From positions 2,690,594-2,754,593 of the forward strand of contig CACRXP010000014.1 of the NCBI GenBank assembly GCA_902702965.1: 64,000 bases of DNA, given 5' to 3'. How positions within the stretch are numbered: the stretch's first letter is position 1; the number at the start of each line of letters is the position of its first letter. Under the pieces are notes generated by a model, which did no database searches, had not been told where the DNA came from, and saw only the letters and a program-made list of their open reading frames with translations. The DNA is from Spirometra erinaceieuropaei (Eukaryota; Platyhelminthes; Cestoda; Diphyllobothriidea; Diphyllobothriidae). Of the stretch, positions 37,176 to 47,444 are shown piece after piece. The position numbers and the translations under genes were made by a program.

Positions 37176-37179
37176 GCAC

Positions 37180-37745
37180 TCACTTTGTAAATATTTAAAT
37201 CTTCTTCAAACTTAACACTCAAAGACAAAACAGTTGTCAGTTTGAAAAAGCTTATAGTTATGTGGTTTCTGTGACCACAAGACGGCTATTGAAATACCGT
37301 CGTATTTTTCACTTATTATTGGACTTTAGGAAGTGTTTAATATAGTTTTTATTCACTGCAAACGCTGATGAACCCTAGATTTTATCCATTTATTAACAGA
37401 GAAGAATATGGGATTTTCTTTTAACGAAAAATTTACAACTTGCAGAGTGAAAACTCTAAGTGCAAATGACATGGCACCCCTTCCTATACGTGACAAGAAA
37501 TCGAAATACTCCGATGCAAAATAAATAGAGAAAAGGATATTTTGCGCATGTTTCGATAAATCTTACTTGAATTCATCAGAGATTCAAAAACGAAAAAAAG
37601 TCGTAGTACATAAGTCATTTTTACCGAGTATAGATTTACGGACGGCCACAAAAGCGCATTCAAAAGCCGACATTCTGGCGTGATTTGGATGTCGTGGAAT
37701 TAAAGCGCAAGATAATCAGTATTGCGAATCTACCTTAATCCTTTT
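37180..37745 (+). mobile_element. TIR-A transposon, highly diverged copy (copy 9)
   Basis: The core-like block around 37393-37490 parallels other copies: AGAGAAGAATATGGGATTTTC, then ACAACTTGCAGAGTGAAAAC and TCTAAGTGCAAATGACA. It is followed by right-arm blocks: GCGCATGTTTCGATAAAT, GTACATAAGTCATTTTTACC, and AAAAGCCGACATTCTGGCG near 37660. The distal sequence resembles the 44717-45708 subfamily more than the common one. The tips are not identifiable. Confidence 0.6.
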
Positions 37746-37759
37746 TAATTAAAAACAAG

Positions 37760-39150
37760 GGAAACCGGTCTCTCCTGTCCTTGTCGGTAATAACATTCTT
37801 CCTAGACGCATTATAATTTGTAAAGTCATTTTTGGCAGGCTTTTCATTACGTCCGATGAGTGCGGTCCATTTTTACAAAAAATCTAGTCAAAGCACTACG
37901 GCTACTATTAGATCCTTATAGACCTCCATTCAACAGGTAACATGTGGGAAAAACAAGGAAAATTATATGCTCTTTTGTGCAAAGAAAAAAATTCCCTTCC
38001 TCCAATTCCCTTGTTTTTTCCGGAGTGTCACCGTTCATTGTCCCGGTTTCCTTATTATTTTCTGTGTACGTAAATAACACTCCAAACCGCCTAGGAAACA
38101 TGAACGGTCTGCGTCTGATTTTAATAACAGCCCTTGGGGAATATACGAATCTGAGAACACAATTTCGTTATTATTTTCAACCCATTTGCGGTAGCGAAAA
38201 TTTTCTAATTTTATTGTCCAGTCCAGTATAACATTGGGCAATCTAATCCAAACTGTTTTTGCTCTATGCTTCACACGCTAACGTGAAATTTAATGCATGA
38301 GCTGAACTTTTAATTACTGTGTCATCGGGGATTACGGCCAGCGATGAAAAATGTCGTTATATAATTTGAAAATTCCAGAACCGGGAAGAGTCATGGAACG
38401 ATCCTATTGTCTAAGGGGCGTACGTTGCTGCATTTCCCTACTTTTGCCGCATGGAAAACTTTGGTGTCTATCTACGGTACACTCGAGCTAAAAACTAATC
38501 ATCTTTCACGAAAAGCGAAATTATTTTTGATGCCAGATGGCCCGTTAATTGGTGAAGAACAAAGACCTTGGTTTTCCGTTACACACTTCTGTTTACGCAG
38601 ACCGTGTGGTAATCTTTCTTACATTTTAGGCTCTTTCCTATAACCATGTAGTCACAAATATTTTATATTACTTTGCCGCTGATGAAACAGTGATGTTCGC
38701 AAAGACTGAAAAGAATCAAAATGGCCGTATGTGTGGTAATGACAATTTTGTTCCGAAAACCGACATATCAAAGAACTTAAAATTAGTATTTTCTTAAATT
38801 CTATCGTTAACATTGGCCAGAATTAAGCTTGGCGACTAAAAAATTGAAATATTTTACACTTTCAACTCAGTTAAACATTATCGACAAGACACTCAGATAC
38901 TGAAAAGATATCTTCGGCCCATTAACCGTTTCCAATTGGTATTAATGGAATTTCTTGCGCTGACGCAATAAAGGCCTGGGTCAGGATGTGAGTAACAAGA
39001 CAAGTAACTGAACGCCTACTTCCCCGTTCAATAAAGAGTGATAAACGTCGCCCCACGGACCCGTCGACTCCCTAAGATATTTACAACCCACTCAGCACCT
39101 TATGCACCCGTTTACTCTAATACTTCGAGAGGTCGCGCCGCAGGTAGGAT
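37760..39150. other. Unannotated spacer
   Basis: The open frames 37944-38231 (+) and 38407-38643 (+) have ordinary-looking residues but no domain or firm splice borders. No repeat family member is seen. Confidence 0.3.
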
Positions 39151-39174
39151 TGAAAACAAAAGATGACTTCTTCA

Positions 39175-39194
39175 NNNNNNNNNNNNNNNNNNNN
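39175..39194. other. Assembly gap (20 N)
   Basis: A run of unknown bases. Any open frame drawn across it is unreliable. Confidence 0.99.
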
Positions 39195-39304
39195 ACGGCT
39201 AAGTGCGTGTCCGGCCACGCAAGCCTCCTTCCTCCTCTCTCTCCCCGATCTTCATGACTCTCTCTTGATACCGGGCCCAGACGGGGGAGGCGGAAAGATT
39301 GCGG

Positions 39305-39420
39305 TAGATCCAGCGCAAGCCAATTATCATTATAAATTAGGTAACGCGCAATTCGTCGTGCCTGCTTTACCCTGCTGTGAAGCACACGGCGGACATCTTC
39401 GTCGTTCACGACGAACGTAC
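39305..39420 (+). repeat. Repeat R6, copy 2
   Basis: It aligns with 3020-3115 (GCGCAAGCCAATTATCATTA against GCGCAAGCCAACTTTCACTA, and CACACGGCGGACAT against CACATGGTGGACAT) and with 50615-50700. The + frame reads QANYHYKLGNAQFVVPALP. The minus frame, VNDEDVRRVLHSR, is also partly kept in the 50 kb copy, so the coding strand is undecided. Confidence 0.5.
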
Positions 39421-39761
39421 TGTCATAAGCGTCTATTCAACAAATTAAAAACTGAATATGGGTGTCGACACGTAAAAAACACTACACGATGCAAAATAAC
39501 GTTCAACAAGTCCATTATTTGTACAAAAAGGCAAATATTGATCACTTAAAATTCTACAAACGGTCAAGCAGGAATGCACTTGGTTATATTTTTCCTGCAA
39601 GTCTGCGTTGTAGCCTCACCTGCGTAACAGTTTTTACCTGGAAATAAATCAGACTGGGCTGACTACGCGTTCTTATTGACATATTTGCATTCCGGACCCG
39701 CAGATGTTTTTTGGGGACTCTGATTATTCTCTTTAAATTTCTAATTGTGTAAAAATTGACC

Positions 39762-39838
39762 ACCTTCACAGGATTTGAATCCACAAGATAAGTGACAAGG
39801 CTTTTGTAGAGCCGAAGGCCCTACCAACGGAGTTACGA
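39762..39838 (-). repeat. tRNA-like segment (pseudo-tRNA or SINE head)
   Basis: On minus, CGTTGGTAGGGC (39819-39830 complemented) resembles a tRNA D-arm and box A. About 35 bases further, GGATTCAAATCC (39771-39782 complemented) resembles the T-arm and box B. A convincing acceptor stem and anticodon arm are not evident, so I call a tRNA-derived relic and not a working tRNA gene. Confidence 0.4.
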
Positions 39839-40853
39839 GAACAGTATCAAGAGATCCGAGTTTTTCTCAGTAGGGCTGCAATTATCAGCCAGCGAGTTGC
39901 CGCCTATGGAATCAACAAATTCAGTCTAATAAGTGGCTGAATAAACAGGGTTTTATAAGCGATCATTGTGGTATCCACAAGGTGGCAATCAAACATGCTT
40001 AAAAGTGTGCTTCTGTCAGTTCTAGCGGATGTGAGACATTTGATAATGATCGCATTCATCTGCCTAAAAACTCCTCGGAATATATCAGTGAGTTTACTTG
40101 AAGCGGCGATTATAAACCGGCATTGGGCTTTAAGTACTTAAAATGCAAATAATTTATCCCTTAGCTAATTAACAATGCTGATCCGTTTCCGTAAACTCGG
40201 TTATTTTAACTTTATTTAGCCATCTCTGGCCAAGCTCGGGACCTAAACTACTTCCTAGGATAATCTGTGGAAGCCCACATGTCCTTAAAGAAGTTCAATG
40301 ACCATACTTTTGATAAAATAAAGAAGCTTCTGAAATAGGTTCTCTCCTCAAAAGTTGCTTTGTCAGGACATTTCTCTGATGGGTGCTTACGTCCTCCACT
40401 TGCTTCCAAAGGAAAGTCCGTGGGAATATTAAACAATTTTGCCTATCCATGCTAATTACCTGGCTGATGTTCGTACCTATTATACGACAAACAAAATATT
40501 TCATCCGCACATCGTTTTGGAGTAGCTTTGCCTCGTTATTTAAATTTATATCAGCTTCTATGTGTATAACTGTTCTACTTAGTGGACGCATGCATACTAA
40601 AGTATTCTCTAACCGACTAATCCGCCATCGTTTTGGTTTCTAAATTACATATTAACTGAAAACAGAACGCATAAAAACACCCTTCCACATACAGGACGCG
40701 AATTATTTTTTTATGGTCGGGCTTTTGGCAGTTAATTCTCGAGGACAGTTATATAACCAGAAGAAAATCATCAATTTTGGCTGCTTTACGTGAGTAAACC
40801 AGTTTATAACTTTTCTTCGTCAACTTAAACTGCAAGACGTGCATAAAAAGGTT

Positions 40854-41193
40854 GAATGTGGTTAGATAGCCCCAGCTGAAGTTAACAAATTTCAGTCACC
40901 GGTACAGGTGGTAATAATGATTTTTACAGATGGAGCCAGGGAACGCACAGGCAACGAGGTCCAGTGGTCGTATACAAAAGAAGAATTATTGGGAATGCGT
41001 GCTTGTATATTGATAAATTCTTGCGCTAAGCCCTAACTCTAACCCCTACCTATGACCCCTAATCCTAAACCCCAACCTCTGGCCCTAACCCCAAACCACA
41101 ATCCTTGACCATAACTCCTGAACACAACACCTAGCCCCTAACCCCAACCCCAACATTATTATGTCCATCAAGTGGGGCTACCAAACCACATCT
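40854..41193 (-). mobile_element. R4 element, copy 2 (inverted relative to copy 1)
   Basis: The termini are inverted repeats of each other: AATGTGGTTAGATAGCCCCA at 40855 and the complement of 41163-41193, AAGATGTGGTTTGGTAGCCC. They match the termini of copy 1 at 30021-30551. Inside, in reverse orientation, are the same GCATTCCCAATAATTCTTCT and GACCTCGTTGCCTGTGCGTT blocks and a telomere-like tract at 41030-41152. It is about 190 bp shorter than copy 1; the segment between the first terminus and the tract is missing. Confidence 0.75.
41030..41152 (-). repeat. Degenerate telomere-like (CCCTAA) tract inside R4 copy 2
   Basis: The tract has CCCTAA-type units with variants, such as CCCTAACTCTAACCCCTACC, GGCCCTAACCCCAAACC and CCCCTAACCCCAACCCCAAC. 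It is the complement of the tract at 30246-30365 and occupies the equivalent place within the element. Confidence 0.8.
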
Positions 41194-41274
41194 TACTTAA
41201 ATTTCTCCCCGAGACTCAGTGTTAATAGAAATTCATTAGGTAAAAAGGTGTCATAACAAATGGAAGGAGAATTT

Positions 41275-41335
41275 AATCCCCCTAACGTTTCAGACCCACA
41301 GCCGAAACCGTCATCAGTGGCAAATGCAGTATGTT
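41275..41335 (-). repeat. Possible Penelope-like terminal fragment
   Basis: The + strand reads AACGTTTCAGACCCACAGCC then GAAACCGTCATCAGTGGCAA, parallel in form to 23205-23270 and 31800-31840. It is short and tentative. Confidence 0.3.
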
Positions 41336-42444
41336 TAGATCTATCAGAAAGAGTCCAACCCTCAAAAAATATTCATTATTAAATGAACGCAGTGTTCGAA
41401 TGCGCTGAGACATTAGGTTGAATGCAGCTGTAGCTCCCAGTCCAAAATTTACAGAGGCTTAGTGAAAGATGAAATAACGTCCCACGAAAGGATTATAAGA
41501 CGTCAATCCCTTGAATGTGTAAGTGCCAAAAATAATGCCTTTTGCATAGGCAGAAGAGATTAACAGTACTTCTTCTAGCATGCATATCTGTGAAACAGCG
41601 ACTGTAACGGCTGGCGAGACTCGGACAGAAGCCCTGTTTGGTCTTAATATCTGATTAAACATACTTGCGAATACTGAAGTCCTGATTAAGCGCGCCCTCC
41701 CATTTTAGAGTTTAATGAACAATATCTATGAACGCATTTGATCCCTGTTCGTTATGTAATTTCAATAGTAATAGCATGAACTTTTAGGAAGCAATAAGGC
41801 AGCGAAGTTAAGATGAAGATAAGTTAACGGAATACAGATAAACTCGTTGATATGAAGTAGCTCGTTATTCCACAAAAACAGTTAAATTATTTTTTTAGTT
41901 CTTGTCCATGACTTAGAAACGAACAGTCCCTTTAAAAGGGACAAATATAACTTGGGAACTTTCAAATTGAGAACAAACCTACCCGATGTGCTGCTTCAGG
42001 CGTAAAAATTGGAAATAACAAAACAAACGTAGAAAATAGTGTCGCCTTTTTGCACTTAAGCATCTCTTCATTGCGTAACTAATTTTTTAATGCACTGGTT
42101 CTCCTCCATACTTGGTGTGTTTCAAATGGTTCTAACCTGGGGAGTTTGAAAAACGTTCGACCTTTTCAGTGGCTCTTCTCAATAACTTCTTTCGTTTAAT
42201 TTTCATCCTTTAGTTAGAGGTATATATACCAGTGGGCGTTCAACAGCGAAACGGAGTGAAAAGCAGCCAAACTTTATTTATTTAGGGTCTTCGGACGAAA
42301 TAGACAACCCCGTGCTACTAAAAACCGATAACAGATGAAGCAAGCGCCTGACGGTTACTAACGCATAGTTATGTTGTTATTGAAATTTCGTTTAGGGATT
42401 TCACTCAACGTTCAAAGGACGTCTCAGCGGCGTCTCCTCAGACA

Positions 42445-42730
42445 ACTAGTTTGCGATTAATATGGAAGAAAAAAACCAGATGACCTTTCTTGATGTTCTC
42501 GTCTTCCGGAAAGATTGTGGCGCTCCAAAGACCAAAGTTTTCACGTAAGCTTCACATACGACACAAATGCTGAACTTCAACAACAACAACAACCACTCAA
42601 TCAGCCACACACGCAGTTAAGTAAGGGCGCTTTATCGGCGTGTAGAGACACATTGCAGTAAGCCAGAAGACACGCACGCCTACTTTTTGCGTCAAAAGCG
42701 TCTTATATGTCCCCAGCCACCTTCGCGCAC
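42445..42730 (+). pseudogene. Penelope-like reverse-transcriptase fragment, second copy
   Basis: From 42462 the + frame reads MEEKNQMTFLDVLVFRKDCG then PKTKVFT, a stop, and NFNNNNNHSISHTRS. After another stop it reads VRALYRRVETHCSKPEDTHA. It is collinear with the stretch of the element at 23190-24262 running from TREE..QLPFLDVLVG to KTLFKRIKTHCSKPEDRA. A CAACAACAACAACAA expansion (42580-42594) enlarges an asparagine run. Neither the YVDD box nor the endonuclease is present, so this is a short, dead fragment of a different copy. Confidence 0.85.
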
Positions 42731-43929
42731 CATTTGGAGTTGGGTTCACACAGAGAGAGGAGGCAACCACTAGGTGTCAAGCGATGGGACCGAAAGACCC
42801 ATTAGATTGATAGGAAATATCAAAAGTCGTTTATTGGATTAGCTGCAGTCGCGGGCACAGCTACTACGTCAAAAAGCCGGAAGACTGCCTCAGACGCGAA
42901 TCTCCGAACACGCAGCAGCAGTTAGGATAAATGATGCCACCTCTAAAGTTGCAGCTCATTCTACAAGATCCCGTTAAATATTCGAATCCGATGAAGCCGA
43001 AATGCCGCGAGAGATGGAAACCACGCAACACGCGAGTTTCTTGAGTCGAAGTTTACGGGAATTCAGTCTATCAACAAGTGAAATTACCTCTGTCCTCCAT
43101 ACTCGGCGCCGAGACGTAAAACGATCAATAATTTCAGACATGGGGAGTTCGCAGGCCGATGAGCCAGGTGGCAGAGCCATCATTGCGCCAACTTCCTAAA
43201 CGAGTGGTGCAATTTTAGTAATTAACTACTTTCATGCCAGCCACCTAGCAGTTAGCGCACCAGAGGAAAATCCTACTCGATAAAAGGAGGAGCCGTTAAT
43301 TCTCATAGGCATGCAGTAGTATAGTGACTGCTTTCTATAAATGCCACATCTTTCTGTATATGAATTACCCGTATCTGATACTGCCTTCGGTAATTTCTCT
43401 GAGCAAGAATCAGAGACATCAGGCAAAAAACTCTTGTTCCAGCAATCGCATCCACTTCCTTTCGGAGTATTCTTCCGTAGCATATGTCACTTTCCGAAAC
43501 TGTTTTATGTCAACCTCTTCGAAAGACTATAAACAGCGTAATAGCATTATTGCCGTCGCTTTTAGTTGTGCTGGTCTTGTCAGAAATGGCGCAACAGATA
43601 AATTCAAATGTCATTAGGTCCATGTTTTGAATTGAAATCTTTATTTGTGAAAAGAAAACAACAGCAGTCACCAGACTGACCCTCGGTTGGGTTTGTTCGT
43701 TTAAATAGCTCTTCTATATATATTGGTCTTTTAAGACCAGTAAGCTAACCAAATCGCCGTTTTGCCGTACAACATAAAATATTGTCCGAGTAATTCACAC
43801 TCAAAAAATGATACATTAGGAGCCACGATTTCGGATCATCCCTTCACATAAACTTCTAAAATCAATATGCTTGGGCAAAAAACAACCATTTGTAAAAAAT
43901 ACCAACTCGGAGAAGCTAACAGTAGACTG

Positions 43930-44714
43930 AAACGTCCAACACATTAGCGTGACTGTATAATGTTAAAGTGTGCTGTATATATCATGAAAACAAATCATTC
44001 TTTTTAATCGTTTGACGAACTACTCTCGCTGATTTGTTGTCTTAACTGTTCGCGACAACCTAGGAAGTGCAAGCGATGCCCTGTTGACCTAACTTTATCT
44101 TCACAGCAGGCGGCCCAGTCCGTTAGATACATTTGGCGTGACGGATCTTCAGCAACTCCATACTGTGATTTGGCTCACTATGGCCGACTAGGGGCTTTCT
44201 GACAAATAACCCATACTACGGGGTACTGATGATTTAGCAAGCCAACCAGCCGCTGCACAAGCTGACCTACCCCCTGTAGATGTAGTAACACACCGCAATG
44301 GGAAGTCGGTAGCTAATAGTTTGCACTTATTAAGCGATTAGGAATGGTAACGGCAAAAAAACAGGTTGTACACTTAGTCGGGTGGCCGAAAAGGATGTCT
44401 TGTTTGTTTTTGATGTAGTCCACAATTTGACACTTCACAGCCGACCTTGCTGTTCAGAATTTCGGCCTTTTGATAAGTGAACCGAAAGGGCATCTTTATT
44501 CGTAACCACGTGTTTACTGACAATTAGAAATTGTACTAGGCTTCTTCATGACAAACACTTCATGCAACAACGAGGAGTGTAGATTATATTTGTTTATTCA
44601 CGACCGGTGACTACATACATCAAACACTGGATAATCCATCTTGCCAATAAGGAAGACAGGACACACGTTCATGTTACGCGCCCTTCCTCCCTGAGACGAT
44701 CCGTTTACATGAAG
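43930..44714 (+). repeat. Repeat R2, copy 1, left part
   Basis: It aligns along its length with 52035-52807 in the same orientation. Shared blocks include AAGCCAACCAGCC, TGTAGATGTAGTA, GGTGGCCGAAAAGGATGTCT (GGTGGTCGAAAAGGATGTCC in copy 2), TTTTGATAAGTG, CATCTTTATTCGTAA and CAACGAGGAGTGTAGATTA. No protein is recognised. The copy is interrupted after 44714 by a TIR-A insertion and resumes at 45711. Confidence 0.85.
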
Positions 44715-44716
44715 TA

Positions 44717-45708
44717 CAGTGAGTGACCGATCTCATGAAATCTTGGCTGAAATTCTGAATTGTGTTTTCGATTAGAAAGGTTTACTTAGGTGCGGTTGAA
44801 ACATTCATTATCATGGGACATAGTTCTAGTATATTTCGGACTTGGTAGGATGTCAGCTTTTGAATGATCTTCATTTAAATCTTCTGTAGAAACCGTACAC
44901 GGTAAAAAAATGACTACTTAAGTAGCGTGCATTTTTTACAATGACTTATGATGGTTTTGAAAATTCAAATATGTCTTATAGAAAACCCGAACAAAATATG
45001 CTTTCTTTCAGTCTTTTGATAAAGAATCATATTTTCTTTATATTTTCTGCTCGAAAAAGGAGTATTACTAGGTTTTAAAATCGTTTTTAATTCCCGAATA
45101 ATTTGGAGTCTGATCACCCGTTGCATTAGCGCTTAATGATTTCAGTCTACAAGGTACATGTGTTCCTCGTATAGAAAATCGCATACTATGTTATGCCTTT
45201 TAAAAGATACTATATAGAATACAGAAAATTTTGCAATGGATGCTGGTTATGTCGTACATTTCATAAGGAGAAGTGGTAAACAGACAGGTACGAGGCTGTG
45301 TGAAGGGATATTGTACGGTCTTGAAAAATCTTATAATTAGAAACTTTTCGACACCTAATTATACTCTCTTTTGAGCAATAAATATAAACCTGTCGTATTG
45401 TTCTATCAACTGACTGAAAGTAAGCATATTTTGTCCGTGGTTTCTATAAAATATATTTGAATTTGCAAGAGCATAGAAAATCAATGTGAAAAATGCATGC
45501 CACTTAAGTAGTCGATTCTTACTGACTGCGGTTTCTACGGGAGGTTTAAAAGCAGTGCAGTCAAAAGCTGATGCCTTGCTGAGTCCGAAATTTTAAAGAA
45601 TTATGCCGCAAGAAAATCAGTTTCTGCAACCGCGCTTAAGTGATCCTTCCCAATCAAAAACGCATTTCAGAATTTCAGTCAAAATTTCATGAGATCGGTC
45701 ACGCACTG
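44717..45708. mobile_element. TIR-A transposon, subfamily B, complete copy inserted in R2 (992 bp)
   Basis: The tips are CAGTGAGTGACCGATCTCAT and, at the other end, ATGAGATCGGTCACGCACTG, with TA on both sides (44715-44716, 45709-45710). The tip differs from the common family (GTGACCGATCTCATGAAAT instead of GTGGGCTAACTCATGAAAT), yet the arms share the CAATGTGAAAAATGCATGCC and CACTTAAGTAGTC region and the general layout. The insertion splits repeat R2. The uninterrupted R2 copy shows a single TA at the equivalent place (52808-52809), which fixes the borders independently. There is no transposase frame. Confidence 0.93.
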
Positions 45709-45710
45709 TA

Positions 45711-45850
45711 ATTTTGGAAGACATTCCGTGTGTCTTCTCAAAAGAAGTTCTTGGTAAAGACTACCTCTGCATACAAAAATCTGTCCTTGCGTATAAACGT
45801 GTGGAAAAATAAATCTACCCTTTGCATAACCTTTTGTAGAATAAAGCACT
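45711..45850 (+). repeat. Repeat R2, copy 1, right part
   Basis: After the TIR-A insertion the sequence rejoins copy 2 of R2 at 52810-52950. Shared blocks include AAAGACTACCTCTGCATACA against CAGACTACCTTGGTATGCAA, CAATCTGT-like and CGTGTGGAAAAA-like stretches, and a final AAAGCAC. It ends close to a minus-strand SINE at 45860. Confidence 0.8.
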
Positions 45851-45859
45851 TTAGAAGGC

Positions 45860-46188
45860 TGGAGGGGCGCTCATCGATCATTCTTACGGAAGTGATTTAT
45901 TCCGTTGAGCCTTACGCGATCTCCCTCGTGCCCAGCCAGCAGCCGCACAGCGGCGCATGATATAGCAGAACGTTATTACCGAAAAAGTCAGGGGAGACTG
46001 GAATGGCCATTTCTGGTTTATTAGCCGTGGCATGCCAGTCATACCCAACCCCAAAGTGTGGAACATCCGAGACTCGAACTCGCGACCTATTAGTTAGATG
46101 CCCACGCCTCTAACCGCTGGGGCACGAGCCAGTTGCACTGTCGGTTTCGATCGGGAATATACAATGGTGGAGGGACGCTCACCGATCG
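45860..46188 (-). repeat. tRNA-derived SINE, minus copy
   Basis: Read on minus from about 46188, a leader containing CCACCATTGTATATTCCCG is followed by a tRNA-like head at 46070-46130: box A CGTGCCCCAGCGGTTAGAGG and box B CGAGTTCGAGTCTC. The body follows: CACTTTGGGGTTGGGTATGA, GGCTAATAAACCAGAAATGG and the CATGCGCCGCTGTGCGGCTG region. The tail CGATGAGCGCCCCTCC ends at 45860. The box A and box B spacing and the T-loop sequence GTTCGAGTC identify tRNA ancestry. It abuts the end of R2 copy 1. Confidence 0.8.
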
Positions 46189-46600
46189 TTCTAGTGACCA
46201 TTCCAGTTTTCCTTGTCTTTGTCGGTAGTAAAGTTCTGCCTTTATCATGCGCCGCTGTGCCGCTGCTGGTTGAGCTCGAGAGAGAGCCCGTAGGGCAAAA
46301 CGGAAGCAATCAGTTCCGCAAGGACGATCGGTGAGAGCCCCTCCACCATTGTATATTCCCGTTTGAAACCGACAGTGCAACTGACTCGTGCCCCAGTGGT
46401 TAGAGGCGTGGGCTTCTAACTACTAGGTCACGAGTTCGAGTCCCAGATATTCCACGCTTTATGGTTGGGAATAACTGGCTGACAACGGCTAATAAGCAAG
46501 AAATGGCCATTCACGTCTCCCTTGTCTTTCTCGGTAATAAAGCGCGTTACACTTTCAGTCGGAGAGAGGCTAAATCGACACAGGGATTTGAAAATTTCCA
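46189..46600 (+). repeat. tRNA-derived SINE, plus copies in tandem linkage
   Basis: It begins inside a SINE body (GACCATTCCAGTTTTCCTTG) and runs through the CATGCGCCGCTGTGCCGCTG segment to the tail near 46350. It passes directly into a second unit: leader CCACCATTGTATATTCCCG, then a tRNA-like head at 46384-46452 with CGTGCCCCAGTGGTTAGAGG and CGAGTTCGAGTCCC, then the body GGTTGGGAATAACTGGCTGA and AAATGGCCATTCACG to about 46560. Together with 45860-46188 it forms a head-to-head inverted cluster meeting near 46188. Confidence 0.8.
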
Positions 46601-46678
46601 AGTTTGGCACAAATGATAACTGTCAACATTGGGGCATACTGCCTAGTTCCTGTTAGTGGACGGTGTTTATTGTCTTCT
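46600..46678 (+). repeat. Dispersed repeat R5, copy 1
   Basis: GATAACTGTCAACATTGGGG followed by CATACTGCCTAGTTCCTGTT matches GATAACGGTCAGCACCGGGG followed by AATACCGCGTGATTCCTGTT at 53418-53460. Similarity probably extends leftwards to about 46573. The element type is unknown. Confidence 0.4.
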
Positions 46679-46679
46679 G

Positions 46680-47440
46680 GACACTCAATTCAATTACATT
46701 TCACAGAAAGCATGCATAAAAATATTCACTCTTTTGCTTATTTGGTAGAAAATCAGGTCTTCTTACAATTTTATACTCAAAAGAAGAATATAATTCGGTT
46801 TTAAAAAACTTTTCTAATTCCCGAATAATTTTGAACCCGACCTGCTGTTACACTTGCATTCAGGGGTTCAACACTACAAGCTGTATATTTTCCGTATACG
46901 GAAAACCATGCATTTCTCTATGGTGTTAAGAGGAGACCATATGAGGTTCATAAAATTAAGCAGTGGATTTGTGCAATATTGTTAACTTTACAAGCTACAT
47001 TCGTAAATGCAGATACATGGCGTTTCATGAACGGCCATTTAACGGTATTAAAAGATCTCCCAATAAGGAACTTTTTTAAAACCGAATTATACTCTTCTTT
47101 TGAGTATGAAATTGGAAGAAGATGTGATTTAGTACCGAATAAGTAAAAGAATAAATAATTTTATGCATGTTTTTCATGAAATATAATTAAATTTTCAAGG
47201 GCATCGAAAATCAATAAAAAAATTGCATGTTAATAAAGTAGTCATTTTTTGCAGAGTATAGATCTTGCATGCAGTCAAAAATAAGTTCCTCCTAAATGCG
47301 ACACCCCGAGGTAACTGGATCATTATAGACTTATGCTGCATCATGATTAGTTTAACAACATTACTTAATTTATCTTTTCGAAACGGGAACGCATTTCGAA
47401 ATTTTGGTTGACATTTCATGAGTTAGCACATCTACTGTAC
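46680..47440 (-). mobile_element. TIR-A transposon, copy 11, one tip missing
   Basis: The right arm is complete, ending in ATGAGTTAGCACATCTACTG followed by TA. The left arm begins inside the family sequence near 46680 (CAATTACATTTCACAGAAAG). The core is in the opposite orientation to the 13750-14712 copy (CCCGAATAATTTTGAACCCG here lies on +, its complement there). The two copies share unusual core variants, such as the CATATG next to GAGGTTCAT, so they look like close relatives. Confidence 0.88.
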
Positions 47441-47444
47441 AAGA

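Noticed and set aside
39092..39409. 105-codon open frame on minus running across an N gap
   Set aside because: Residues over the gap are unknown, and the part outside is repeat R6; it is not a supportable gene.
46070..46130. tRNA gene on minus
   Set aside because: Box A and box B are good, but the full cloverleaf does not form and the segment is embedded in a repeated SINE unit.
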